Source: Diplodia intermedia
Taxonomy: Eukaryota > Ascomycota > Dothideomycetes > Botryosphaeriales > Botryosphaeriaceae
DNA length: 64,000 nt
Assembly (NCBI GenBank): GCA_021495925.1
Contig: JAKEKT010000132.1
Coordinates: forward strand, 1 to 64,000
Direction: 5' to 3'
Part shown: positions 44,930-56,916 of the stretch, one piece after another
How the letters are laid out: each line of letters starts with the position of its first letter
How positions within the stretch are numbered: position 1 is the stretch's first letter
Made by a program: the position numbers and the translations under genes
Notes under the pieces: generated by a model
What the model was told of the DNA's origin: nothing
The model's database searches: none
The model's input: only the letters and a program-made list of their open reading frames with translations

Positions 44930-46180
44930 ATGGTCCGTCTCGCTGCCGTTGCCGCCGTTGCGGCTGCCACCCTCGTCGTCGCCCACCCCGGCGAGCACCA
45001 CGACCACGCCCAGGTCAAGCGCGAGGTTGTCGCTCGCGATGCCCTTGCCTCCAAGCAGGGCCGCTCCCTCTCCAAGTGCGCTGGTTCGCTGAAGGCGAGG
45101 GCTCTCCACGAGCGCGCTGTCGCCCGCCGTGCCGCCACCGCCGAGCAGCTCCGCAAGAAGCGTGGCATCAACACGGCCGTCAAGCACCGCCGTGACCTTG
45201 CTGCCCTGCAGGAGTTTGAGACTGTCAACCACAACATGACTGGTGTCAACTCACCTTCCTTTGTTCCCAACTCTTACTTCGCCGGCAACACCAGCTGCAT
45301 CATGACCCCTGAGAACACCATTGGACCGTACTACGTCACCGGCGAGCTTATTCGCAGCGACGTTACTGAGGGACAGCCCGGCGTTCCTCTCCACCTGGAC
45401 CTCCAGTTCATCGACGTCAACACCTGCGAGCCTGTGCCGAACCTTTACATCGACATTTGGGCTGTAAGTTCTGTGCCATCCAAGATTAACAGAAGAAGAT
45501 GCTGATGCGAACAGGCTAACGCCACCGGTGTGTACTCCGGTATCGACGCCTCCAACGGTCAGGGTGGCTTGAACAGCACCTTCCTCCGCGGTGTCCAGGA
45601 CACCGACGAGGACGGTGTTACTCAATTCGACACCATCTTCCCCGGCCACTACCAGGGCCGTGCCACCCATGAGCACGTTGTTGCTCACGTCAACGCTTCC
45701 GCCGCCTCTAACGGTACCATGATCGGCGGCACTGTTGCTCACATTGGTCAGCTCTTCTTCGATGAGACTCTCCGCAGCGCCGTCGAGGCCACCACCCCCT
45801 ACAGCGATAACACCGAGGAGGCTACCACCAACGACGATGACATGTGGGCTCCCTACCAGGCGGACAACAACTACGACCCCTTCCCGGAGTTCATTTACCT
45901 GAACTCCGAGGACATCACCGACGGTCTCCTTGCCTGGATCTCCATCGGCATCGACGTTAATGCCGACCGTAACAGCAATGCCACTGCTGCGGCCTACCTG
46001 GACGCCAGCGGTGGCCACAGCACCGGCAACAGTGTTGGCGGTGGTGGTGGCGACGGCGCTGCCCCCAGTGGTGCCATGCCCAGCGGTGCCATGCCCAGCG
46101 GTGCTGCCCCCAGCGGCACTGTCTCCAAGCGCTCTTGGTTCGCCGAGAAGATGTTCAACGGCGCCGCCCGCCTCCTCTAA
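44930..46180 (+). CDS. extracellular intradiol ring-cleavage dioxygenase
   Basis: Two exons, 44930-45463 and 45515-46180, with a 51-bp intron; 399 aa. The signal peptide is MVRLAAVAAVAAATLVVAHP. A basic, coiled region (about 20-100) with several KR and RR pairs looks like a propeptide. The intradiol core (about 115-330) contains PENTIGPYYVTGELIRSD, VNTCEPVPNLYIDIW, FLRGVQDTDEDGVTQF and FPGHYQGRATHEHVVAH. These supply the Tyr, Tyr, His, His ligands expected for the non-haem iron(III). The tail is Gly/Ser-rich with SGAMPSGAMPSGAAPSG repeats. Secreted members cleave catechol-type aromatics between the hydroxyls, plausibly plant phenolics or lignin-derived compounds; the substrate here is unknown. 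Confidence 0.95.
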
Positions 46181-47151
46181 ATGGAAGATGATCAAAAGAC
46201 GGAATAGATAGAGATGAGAGATGAAGAAGGAGATGCTGTACAGTGACCTTTTTTGTAAATAGCAAGGGCGTTTGGGACATGCTTCAGATACCTTAGACTC
46301 GCTACGGTCTCAAAATTCATCGTTTTTGGCAACTTTTATCGGCCCAATTGCAGTGATAAATGTTGTGCAGCGGATAGTCGTAACCGCCAAGCCACAGTGG
46401 CTGGCAGAAGAGTTTGGCCTTCTGTATCTTGCCAAAGTCTCTGCACTCTCACTCGGTGGACGCTTGAAGCATATGTCCGGATGTAGATGTAGGATTCAGA
46501 TGTAAGCAAAAGCATCCGGACCTAGACTTCAACTCCCCACGTCAAGGGGGGTGCGGTCTCTCCGGCGGGGTAGGGTTGAGAAAGCCACATTCTGTTACAG
46601 CCCATGGTGAGGATGGTGTGAGAGGCAGAACGACGCCGAGATGGCGAGATTGGTGGATTTGAGGCAGGAGAAAAGAAGCCCCGTCACGCCATGGGAGAGC
46701 GCTCGGCGAGGCTGCAGGGGGAGTGGGGCTGGCGGCGGCGACGGCGGCAGGATCCACTGCGCGACGTGTCGAATGCCTAACGAAGGCGGTCAAGCAACGA
46801 GCAGCCGGCTCGAGAAGACGCAAACGGGTATACAGATGGCGGGCGGGCGACAGAAAGCGGCAGGCGGTGATGGCAGCGGCAGAGCGACGACAAGGCTGGC
46901 GGGTTTGCGGCTCCAGCGCAGGCTCAGCCTTACCGCGTGAACGCCGGGCTTGGCGGCGCACGGGGCAGCTCCGGGCCGCGGACGAGCTGAGGCCCCCGCA
47001 ACTTCCACGCGCATCTCTCCGCGCCTGCTTTCCACCGCCGCTTCCGTCGCTACTGCTGCCACCGACTTTCGCTCCGTCGCAGCCATGACCACCGCCGTAA
47101 AGGACGAGGGTGAGTCTGCCCCTTTCGCTCTCCAATATCTCTACGCCCCGC
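46181..47151. other. intergenic; GCN5 promoter and leader
   Basis: No gene is supported; the minus-strand frame at 46.5-47.2 kb is antisense to the promoter and has no domain. An upstream ATG at 47085 in a good context (GCAGCCATGACC) opens a frame that overlaps the GCN5 start out of frame, so it may be a regulatory upstream ORF. Confidence 0.5.
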
Positions 47152-48781
<1,630 letters not shown>

Positions 48782-50583
48782 GAGTAGGGTGCTGCTGGAG
48801 TCGAAATCGGGCTGGTCTTGTACAACTGTAAAGATATCCGGCGTTCGGGTTGGGGTATTGATGGAAAGTCATTAAAGAGTATAGGGGCGCACGGAGTTCC
48901 AGGAGATTTCGGAATGCCTAAGGGCTTTCGGGGCGAGTCGGCCCATTCGGATAGGATGGTATGCGCCTTGCCATGATGTCAACGTTTTCAGTGTTGATTC
49001 ATCAAGATATCAGTGAGGAGTTGAACTTGCTTTTTGCTCGTACCATCGTCCATGCAGTGCCTAATACAACAAGGTGCTGGATTTAGTAAACTTTGCGCTA
49101 TCGTAAGATCGTGAGCGTCAGGACCTATTGACGAGCGGTAATATAAAGCCTTGTAGAATACTGGAAGCTTCATAACGACTACAGAGGCGGCCGAACCATT
49201 TACATGCTCAATGCAGAAAGAGAAAGCGGCTTTTGATGCCTCCTTTGGACATCCATTATTTCGACCCTGAAGTAATAAATAAGCTGCTGTGTCGCTACAA
49301 TGTGGAATGAAGAAGTCTCCAGCCTTCGTGACCTACAATTCCGTCTTGATTTTGCTTCGTGACCAGAGTACACGATATTTGTTCGGCAAGGATGAGTCTT
49401 GTGGACCCATGAGGCTACAAAAGCCTGTAAGTAAAGAGGTCCAGGCGCACTTCTTACTGCCCGGCTCGCTGTTCGGTTTCACAGAGTTTACCACGATCAC
49501 TGGAAGGGGAAGTCACCAGGAAGAGAAATTACTACTTGCTCTCATCTCCCCGACCTTTGCGAGCGGTGCACCGACTCGTTTTCGAATCATTGGACCAAGT
49601 CGTGCCGACGTAACACTTTACACCGGTTGAAAGCCTTTGCCGATGCTAGAGAGTGATATCGAAGCTCATCATAAATTTCCATCTCATGAGACTGCTGCCT
49701 TCAAGTCATCATCGCATGTTCTGACAAATCCAACAAGGTCCAGCAGAATTTTCATCATTTCATATAAAGCCTTGCCTACTGCTACTCTACCAGCGTAGGT
49801 GGTATTGTCTCAAATGAAGCAAAAGGAGAGCGAGACCTTTGAGCAGACAAACGGATAAAAAGCAAGCACTACTCCACCCAAATTTGATGCGCATCCGAGG
49901 TGCATACAGGAAAGAGAAATGTGAAAGGGGAAAAAAAAAAAGGAAGCAGAAAAGCAAGGATCCAGTCGCTGGAATCGTACCCTCCTCTACAGACGTCAAT
50001 AAGCTGCTGATTGAGCCTAGACTCATGGGTGCCTTCGTTCATGAGCTGAATCACCATGCAGCCAGTTAGAGATTTCCTTTTGCACTACGCCAAGTTTGAA
50101 ACTGTAAACCGGAGTGAGAGCGAGAAAAAGAAGGCAGGGTGCCCGTATTGGTTTCGGAATGAGGGCGCAAGAGAGAGTATTGAAGCGGACCACTTCTAGC
50201 AAGCACCGGCAGACGAGGAGGAAGTTCGACGCCGAGCGCATGCTTGTATCCAATCTAGTGCTGGTTTTGATTTAAGAAATGGAAGACAGTAATGGAAATA
50301 GTCCCGCTCTGCTGGAGCAGACTGCAAGATAGCTTTGCCTTGACCCAGATCACTCCTGACCTGCTCCCTCTCCCGCTTGGATTCGACGCCAAAGCGGTGA
50401 TTTGAGTATTGTGGGTGGGGATTAGAGCATCATCGTGGAGATCGCCTTCGGCAAGGGGATTTGAGGCCTGTAATGCTGTTATAGTACAGAGGTGGGCGAA
50501 TAGAGAGAAAATAGAATTCCTTGAGCCTCGGATATCAGAATGCTAACGCAAGCAAGGAGGTTGACTTCAGGTGGTATGGAAGA
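48782..50583. other. intergenic between convergent genes, no supported gene
   Basis: A spacer between the 3' ends of GCN5 and TFIIA. It is moderately AT-rich with an A-run near 49930. No frame over about 113 codons and no domain. Confidence 0.6.
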
Positions 50584-51255
50584 TCACCACTCGAATTCGC
50601 CTTGGGCCTTGTGGAAGAGGTAACTGCAGAACTTTTAGCACTTGCGCAAATCAGACAGTTTATACGACCTACTCCTTGCCGCCTGTGGAAAGCACGCCGT
50701 CCTTCAGAGTGCACTTCCACTTGTTCTTGACGCGTTGGACCTTGTCATACGTGCAGATCATGGTATCACCCTGAGGACCCTCGTCATCACCCTCTTGAAT
50801 TTGTTCCTCGTCCGAGTCATCGAGATCTGAGTTGATTGCCTCATCATCATTCTCCTCTTTCTCATCGTCAACACCAAGCTCTCCATCTAGTTGGGGAATG
50901 GTGGAGGCCCCAGACGGCCCTGCAGTGGCGAGCGCTCGACGCTTCTTGCCCTTGAGGGCTGGAAGCTCTTCAATCGGCTGCAGTAAGCCACTTTCCAGGA
51001 CATCCATCTTTTGCTCGAATTGCGCACGGAGCATGCCATCCGCATTGAGCCTGGCCTCGTCGACCTCCGCACGCCTCGCAGTCACCAACGATCTCCATTG
51101 GTCATCGGCATCCCCAGCCCCGTCAGTCTGAGCAGCATACACCGAGTTTGGTTGCTGCTGCTGAGGTTGGTTGGGGGGATGGCCCTGCTGTTGCGGGGGC
51201 GGGTGCTGTTGAGCTTGTTGCTGGCGGTTCGGAGGCATCTGAAGGTTCATGGGAC

Positions 51256-51286
<31 letters not shown>

Positions 51287-52296
51287 ACCAGGAAGGGCAA
51301 CATTGTTCTGCGGAGGGTACGCCGACGCAATTGAGGCCTGGGCTTGAGCGCCAAAGTTTTGTTGCAGCAGGGCGGCAGCACGCTGTTGGGCAACGTTGCC
51401 ATTGGGAAGGTTGTAGCCGTTCATGTTGTAACTAGGCATGTTGTTCTCATAACCATTGCCTGGTTCCTGCTTGATGCGAGCCTGGGACGGGTATTGCTGA
51501 TTGGGCGGTTGCGACGCCGCAGGCGGCATCTGCTGCGGCATCGTCGCCTTCGTGGCATCATTCGACGGAACAGTCGGCGGGTTGCTGATCTGAGGCTGCG
51601 GCGGTGGCGGATCCCACGGCATCTGAGCCACGTGGAGAGCCGAGAGTTTCTTCTGCCATATCTGCGAGAGTGTCAGCGGTCTCTGGGGCCCGACGACGAG
51701 TGGTGCGTGAGTGTGGTGATGCAAAAGGAAGACGCATCACGTGCGTGTGCTAGCCGAAATGAGCAAGGCGCCTGAAACGTGGGGCGGGAAAATTTGGTTG
51801 GGGTATAAAATAGGCGAAGGCAGATACAAAGGAGCAGGCACTGCCCTCCCCCGATCGCCTCAAAGCCCGCCGGCTCCTTCGAGCCCAGCCAACCCCGCTT
51901 TTACTGCCATCCTCGCCCATCGGCAGCCTAGCCCGATCACTGGCCTGCCGTCTGCGCTGACACCAAAAGAAAAAGAAAAGACATGCAAAGAAGAATGCTC
52001 GCTGTGGCTCGCACGGCGCTCGCGGTCGCGGGCCTGCTGCAGAGCCGGGCGGGCTGAGTGCAAGGTGGCAAAACATCGCAACGGGCGCAGATCCACGAAC
52101 CTCTTTCATCTCCTGCAGCGTCTGCTGGTCGACACCGCTCTCCTCGAAGTCATTCTGCGATGCCTGCGCGACGCGATCGATGATCTGCGCAAATGTGGTG
52201 CCCTGCTCATGCTGCGTCAGCGCAACCGCCCGGACGGAGTGACGGGGAGCTAGGCCCGCGGAGTCTGTCGCTACTGACCGTGACGGTGTTGGACAT
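50584..52296 (-). CDS. TOA1: TFIIA large subunit
   Basis: Four exons: 52296-52279, 52202-52101, 51661-50673 and 50623-50584. The introns are 76, 439 and 49 bp, and the product is 382 aa. The N-terminal four-helix part spans exons 1-3 (MSNTVT, FAQIIDRVAQASQNDFEESG, then IWQKKLSALHVAQM). The middle is a Gln/Pro/Asn-rich spacer with a ten-residue polyQ run. An acidic stretch (DDEKEENDDE, DLDDSDEEQ) leads into the C-terminal beta-barrel, GDTMICTYDKVQRVKNKWKC, which the last exon completes with DYLFHKAQGEFEW. This is the general factor that stabilises TBP on TATA DNA. The C-terminal exon is only 40 nt and was placed by homology to the invariant end. Intron 2 is far longer than any other intron in the window. 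Confidence 0.95.
51257..51286 (-). repeat. CAG/CAA repeat coding polyglutamine in TFIIA
   Basis: A run of mostly CTG on the plus strand (CAG sense) interrupted by TTG (CAA sense), encoding ten Gln in the disordered spacer. Confidence 0.9.
51804..51812 (+). promoter_or_regulatory. TATA-like element inside TFIIA intron 2
   Basis: TATAAAATA on the plus strand lies within the 439-bp intron. Transcription from it would be antisense to TOA1. It could be chance; no gene is seen immediately downstream. Confidence 0.25.
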
Positions 52297-53123
52297 GGTG
52301 ACGGCGGGACGGCCTGCAGGCCAGGTGCGGAGATGGAAGCTGGGGAGCGGAGGCGGGTGAGGCTAGGCGGCCGTGTCACGGAAGCGCTGGTGGTGTCGCG
52401 CGAGGTGGTGGATTGAAGGCCCGACCGACGTCGGCACTCGGGCCGCCGCTGTGCGCGCTGCTTTCTTCTAGCCGCTACTTGTCTTGCTATCAACAATAGT
52501 GCTCGTCGGGCGCCGTGCGGAAGTGCAGGGACGGGCGTTGTGGTTGCCGTGTCTTTGTATGCGAGGTAGATGGTTTGGTGATGGGCGGCGGTAGGCCGGC
52601 GAAGTGCAAGCCAGGCAGAGCGCCGCATGCAATTTCCCGCGGTTTTGCCGCGACCAGCCCTTTCCAAACTCAGCTGCCACCCTCACCCTCGTCGTCCAGC
52701 TGCGCCCTCGCACGCAGCGTGCACACGCTCCTGCCATCCGAGTCTAGTTGCTGCACTCCCGTGCTTTGCTCGCGCTGCCTCGCGTGTGGCGCATCGGTGA
52801 CACAGCGGGTGAGATTGAGGGGCAGTCTTGGCGCATCTGCCTGCAAGGGCCTGCGTCGAACGCAAGGGTCTCACGTTTTAATAATGAAATCAATTATTGT
52901 AGTCTCGTGCTTTCTGAGGTTCAGCCCACTTCTGCATCTTCATCAAAGATCCCCCGCAAAAGTCCCCCAGCCCGTCCATTCGCACGAACCCATCTGTGAA
53001 TCTTCACGCTTACTGTGCCTTGCAACGCTAGCAAATCCAAGCAAAGAAACAAGAAGAGAAGGCAGTCTGGAGAGTTAAGCAAGAAAGAAATGTGTCTGAT
53101 CCATGCTTGCCATTGCAACGAGT
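52297..53123. other. intergenic; TFIIA promoter and SRA-gene 3' flank
   Basis: No supported gene. The open frames here are short and Arg/Ser/Ala-rich. Confidence 0.6.
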
Positions 53124-54470
53124 TTAGATCCGTTCAGAAGCCTCAATGTCGGCCTTGAATTTGTCGTACTCTCGTACCTCTGCTTCCGTCGGACGCCTCT
53201 CCTTTCCGCCAAATCTGATTGGATCTTGACCACTTTTTCTCCTCAGATGGAATAGGCACGCCATCTTGGTGTTATCGAGAACCCGGTAACTAAGAACCTC
53301 GTAGCAGCCATCGTAGCGAAATCCGCGTGGAGGCCGGTATGCTGAGGCTGTAGAGAGATTGTGAGATCTAATGACTCTCACTTCCTTGCCACTGGTGACG
53401 TTGAGCATTAGGCTCTGGGTATTCTCAGACGCTTTGCCATCCTTTCCATCGGTGCCGGAATACCAGATCTCTCCGCCTCCGTCTTGGTCCTGGTAGTGGC
53501 TCCCACCTGATAGAACGATCGAGTAGGCTGGTTTTCCTTTAGTAGCGTATATACCGCCTTGAGGGGTACCATGAGCTCCGTCTCGGACGGTGCAAAGCTG
53601 CGTGGGCCACCACTGCCCATTTACAAGACAGCCCTCACCATAGTAGTCGGCCTTTTCCTTTCCAGGATAGGCGGGATCTATTCGATCAGTGGCCCGGTTC
53701 CCGGCCGTGCTTGGCCGCTTCACAATTCCTCGAAGAAGGTCGGTGGAGAACACACGAAGTGTCCATCTTTTGTATAGTTCCAATGCATCAGCCCGAATAT
53801 CCCACGGGAAAGCCATGCCGTCGAAGAGCTGTGGGAGGCCAGAGTCGTCATGAAGCATTCGCTTGCGTCTGACCGCAACATCTGAGACCTGAAGGAACAC
53901 CAGGTCGTGCAGCTCGTTCCGAATCTGGTCGAACAGAGCTTCTAATTCAACCCCACGGCCCTCCTTACATTTCTTGATGATATTCTTGACCTGCTCGAGC
54001 CTAGCATCGACGTTTCGATTGGTACCGACATTGTTGCGACTGCCGGCTTGCTGCCACTTTTTCTGGCTCATTGAACTGTACCATTCCGGCTGGACACGCG
54101 TTGGGGGCTCTTGGTCGGTTGGCGAATCGATCTGCATGTCGCTACTGCCACCATCTGCCGACCTTGACGTGGCGCTTCCACGACGAGCATCATCGGCGCG
54201 ATCGAAGCTTCTTTTCCGCTTGTTCGTCGTGAAACCGTCGTCCTCTTGCGACCATTGAAGCCGTTGTAGACTCACACCGAGCACAGGCGTGGATGGGGAC
54301 TGTACGGATGGAGACTGCACGGCCGGAGCAGGAGCAGCCACCGTCTGTTGAGTGGAGGCCCTCGCTTCCTCAGCCTGCCTCTTCAGAATCTCTGTAACGC
54401 GCTCCCTGGCACGTCGCTTCCTCTCTTCAGGTGAGAGTCGTTGCTCACTGGCCCAGTCCGGTGGAGCCAT
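53124..54470 (-). CDS. SRA/YDG-domain protein
   Basis: An intronless frame of 448 aa. A basic charged N-terminal helix (SPEERKRRARERVTEILKRQ) is followed by a Ser/Pro/Thr-rich linker with TTNKRKRSFDRADD. A helical region follows at about 155-240 (LEQVKNIIKKCKEGRGVELE). The SRA/YDG domain at about 285-410 has the core DGAHGTPQGGIYATKGKPAY, then SIVLSGGSHYQDQDGGGEIW, YSGTDG and a later RSHN and GFRYDGCYEV. SRA domains bind methylated, often hemimethylated, DNA through base flipping. Here there is no RING or SET domain, unlike UHRF1 or the plant SUVH proteins. The product is probably nuclear, with a role in reading DNA modification; this is inferred from the domain only. Confidence 0.92.
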   Translation of the reverse strand: MAPPDWASEQRLSPEERKRRARERVTEILKRQAEEARASTQQTVAAPAPAVQSPSVQSPSTPVLGVSLQRLQWSQEDDGFTTNKRKRSFDRADDARRGSATSRSADGGSSDMQIDSPTDQEPPTRVQPEWYSSMSQKKWQQAGSRNNVGTNRNVDARLEQVKNIIKKCKEGRGVELEALFDQIRNELHDLVFLQVSDVAVRRKRMLHDDSGLPQLFDGMAFPWDIRADALELYKRWTLRVFSTDLLRGIVKRPSTAGNRATDRIDPAYPGKEKADYYGEGCLVNGQWWPTQLCTVRDGAHGTPQGGIYATKGKPAYSIVLSGGSHYQDQDGGGEIWYSGTDGKDGKASENTQSLMLNVTSGKEVRVIRSHNLSTASAYRPPRGFRYDGCYEVLSYRVLDNTKMACLFHLRRKSGQDPIRFGGKERRPTEAEVREYDKFKADIEASERI

Positions 54471-55562
54471 GAGTGGCGATGCCAGGTCTGCTGAGGGCCG
54501 TTATCGATGGGGTGACGCGTCTAAGCAAACGCGTCGCGCGTCAGGTCTGACAGGTCAAGGTGTCACAGCGAGAGGTGAGGGTGGGGTTGGTCGCTGTCGC
54601 TGTCGCTGCTCGAAGAACTTATGGTGGTCGGAGCGTGAGTTTTTCTTGCAGGCAAGATGTAGGTGAGCAGGAAGAGCGGTGAAGATGTATAGTCATCTAA
54701 GTCAGGGTTGGAGGAGATCTCATGCTTGAATCCAGAAGCGAGAAGCTCGTTAAGGAAGTTGTTGAGTGGATAGTGAAGTAGGTGTTAGAGTTTGTTAAAT
54801 AGTTAATAGAATAGTTAGGCAGAAGCGCCCGAGCGTCGCTGCCCGCCTCCGAGTACGACTGCCAGTTCAAGAATCGAGGATGCAGTCCGGCCTACCATTG
54901 GCGATAAGGATGATAAAGGTGGGTCCGCGTATTACCCGAATACCTCCAATCTATTTGATTTCTATTTGATTTCTACTTGATTTCTATGTAATACTATTAG
55001 TATTAAGAATTCATAGTAGAATCACAAAAGAATCGCACTGTCGCACTCTTCAAGTCACATGTCGCAGCAAGTGGCCTTCGTTCGGACTTATCGGGACAAA
55101 ACTCAGGACAACGCGCAAGATACCCGGATGGCGCATTCGAAAGGGTTTTGTTTTGGGCGCTTAGCAGATCTAACACCCGCGTACTGCTTGCAAAACCCGC
55201 CATGACATGGCATTTGCAGCGACGACGGCAGATTTCCTTCTAAGATTATTGGATGCAGACTTCCGATTCATCTCAAAAACTGCTCAAGATTTCCACGCCA
55301 GCATGGTCCAGATAACTGTATTCCGCAATGTGGTGGTTATGCATAGACCTAACTAGTTGTTTGCTTGGTTTTTGCTGATCGCTCCTGTTCGTGCATCCCC
55401 GTAGAGATGGGGTTTTAAGGCGGATGTAGGGGCGCAGGCGCAGGCACCCGCGAGCTTCGTGACGTTTATCGCTTGCGCCACCCGACAGACGGCTGCTTCC
55501 CCGGATTTTGGAAAACTTCCTTCACGCACCACCGCTCCACCAACGCCGGCCCTCGGACCACC
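54471..55562. other. intergenic; AT-rich with short tandem repeat
   Basis: This is the promoter region of the SRA gene and, in the last ~250 bp, of SLX9. From about 54,700 to 55,310 it is AT-rich with TTAG/TTAA runs and an 11-bp tandem repeat. No gene supported. Confidence 0.6.
54950..54988. repeat. 11-bp tandem repeat, TCTATTTGATT type
   Basis: Three and a half copies of TCTATTTGATT with one T-to-C change, in AT-rich DNA. Confidence 0.8.
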
Positions 55563-56214
55563 ATGGTATGCAATCCGCAGCCCTTGCGACTCGAACACAC
55601 ACTCACCGCGCGCACAGGCACCAACTAAAGGCAAGCGTGCCTCCTTGCGCGCTAAAGCGTCCAAATCCACCACTGCCTCCAATGTGCCCGCTTCCGACGT
55701 CGCCGTGGCGAGTGGCCCCGTCGTCGACATACCGTTCTCCTCGTTCCGCGTCACTAAGAAAGATAAACGTGAGATGAAGCACTCCCTCCTCATGTCGAAG
55801 GTGCAGAAGTCCGCCGCCCCGAAAAAGAAGCGCCGTCCGAACAAGCAACTGGTCACAACGCTCGAGTCGCTCGCCGATGCGCTACCGGACGCGGGAGACG
55901 ACGACGGAGCGGAAGCAGATGGCGAGGATGGCACCGTCGAGGTTGGACAAGCGAAGATCAAGCACAAGAGCCTGAAGAGCAGGCCCGGAGCGTTGAAGAG
56001 GAAGCAGAAACTTGAGCGCATGGAACAGGAGCGCTTTGAGAAGAATCTGGCGCTCATGTCCGCAGGCGCTTCGCAGGCTCCACAAGGAAAATCGCAAGAC
56101 GACATGGACATGGGCAATGGCCCGTCGACTGCGCCTACGGCCAACAGGTGGTCGGCTCTGAGAAACTTCATTGAGAGCACCATGGAAAAGAAGAAGGACT
56201 TTGTCTCGGGCTGA
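55563..56214 (+). CDS. SLX9: SLX9-like ribosome biogenesis protein
   Basis: Two exons: 55563-55565 (the ATG only) and 55618-56214, with a 52-bp intron; 199 aa. The splice gives MAPTKGKRASLRAKASK, the expected basic N-terminus, whereas the unspliced frame upstream has no ATG. Conserved blocks are TKKDKREMKHSLLMSKVQ, KKKRRPNKQLVTTLESLADA and RPGALKRKQKLERMEQERF, then NRWSALRNFI at the C-terminus. SLX9 is a nucleolar factor needed for 18S rRNA processing and pre-40S maturation in yeast. It is mostly basic and helical, with an acidic loop at about 105-120. It lies on the opposite strand to its neighbours on both sides. Confidence 0.88.
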
Positions 56215-56916
56215 ACATGGATCTGCTTGAACAGATCGTGCGAGCGAGACATCACTTCGAACTTGGATAAGACCAAAGCGAAATGACAGCCGAAAGAGAC
56301 GGCACCCCACTTATTGCCGGGGGTTAGGCATGGTTGCTGCATCCTACGCCATCGAGGTTCTACCGGATGATCAGAATGATGATTATCGTCGATACTGAGC
56401 TGCTGTGGAAAACACGCAAAGTCGATAGATAGATTCAGCGGAAAGATTTATGGAGAATAATTCCGAAGAGTGGCTTCATTGTCACACCAGGGTATCTAAG
56501 TAAAATGTTTAAACAGACTAGCCTAAAAAGTACCAGCAGAATATGCAATGCTCATGCTTTCCAGACGCCTTTCCTTTCAATTGTTGCTTACATCAGAAAC
56601 GAAAGCGGCATGCGCGGTGCAGCTCTCCCGCGCCAAATTACCTCATCAATCATGAAAACGGGCTTGTGGTGCTTGCCTCTTCCTTCCACCAACGCCCTGA
56701 CCAAATATATCCCCAGACGGGACATTTCTATCTCCTCTTGCTGTGCCTGGTAGTTCTTCTTCCGGGCACATTGCGGAGAGAGAATTCCGGCATCGCGTGG
56801 CGCGTGGGACTCAACCTCATGGTGGGCTCCTGATGCCATCTCCGGAGATGAGGCGAGTTGATGTTGGGGTCTTTGTGTGCTAGTTGTCCGCATCTGAGAA
56901 CTTCACGCGTCGTGAC
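56215..56916. other. intergenic between convergent genes
   Basis: A spacer between the 3' ends of SLX9 and white collar-2. No frame over about 100 codons and no domain. Confidence 0.65.
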
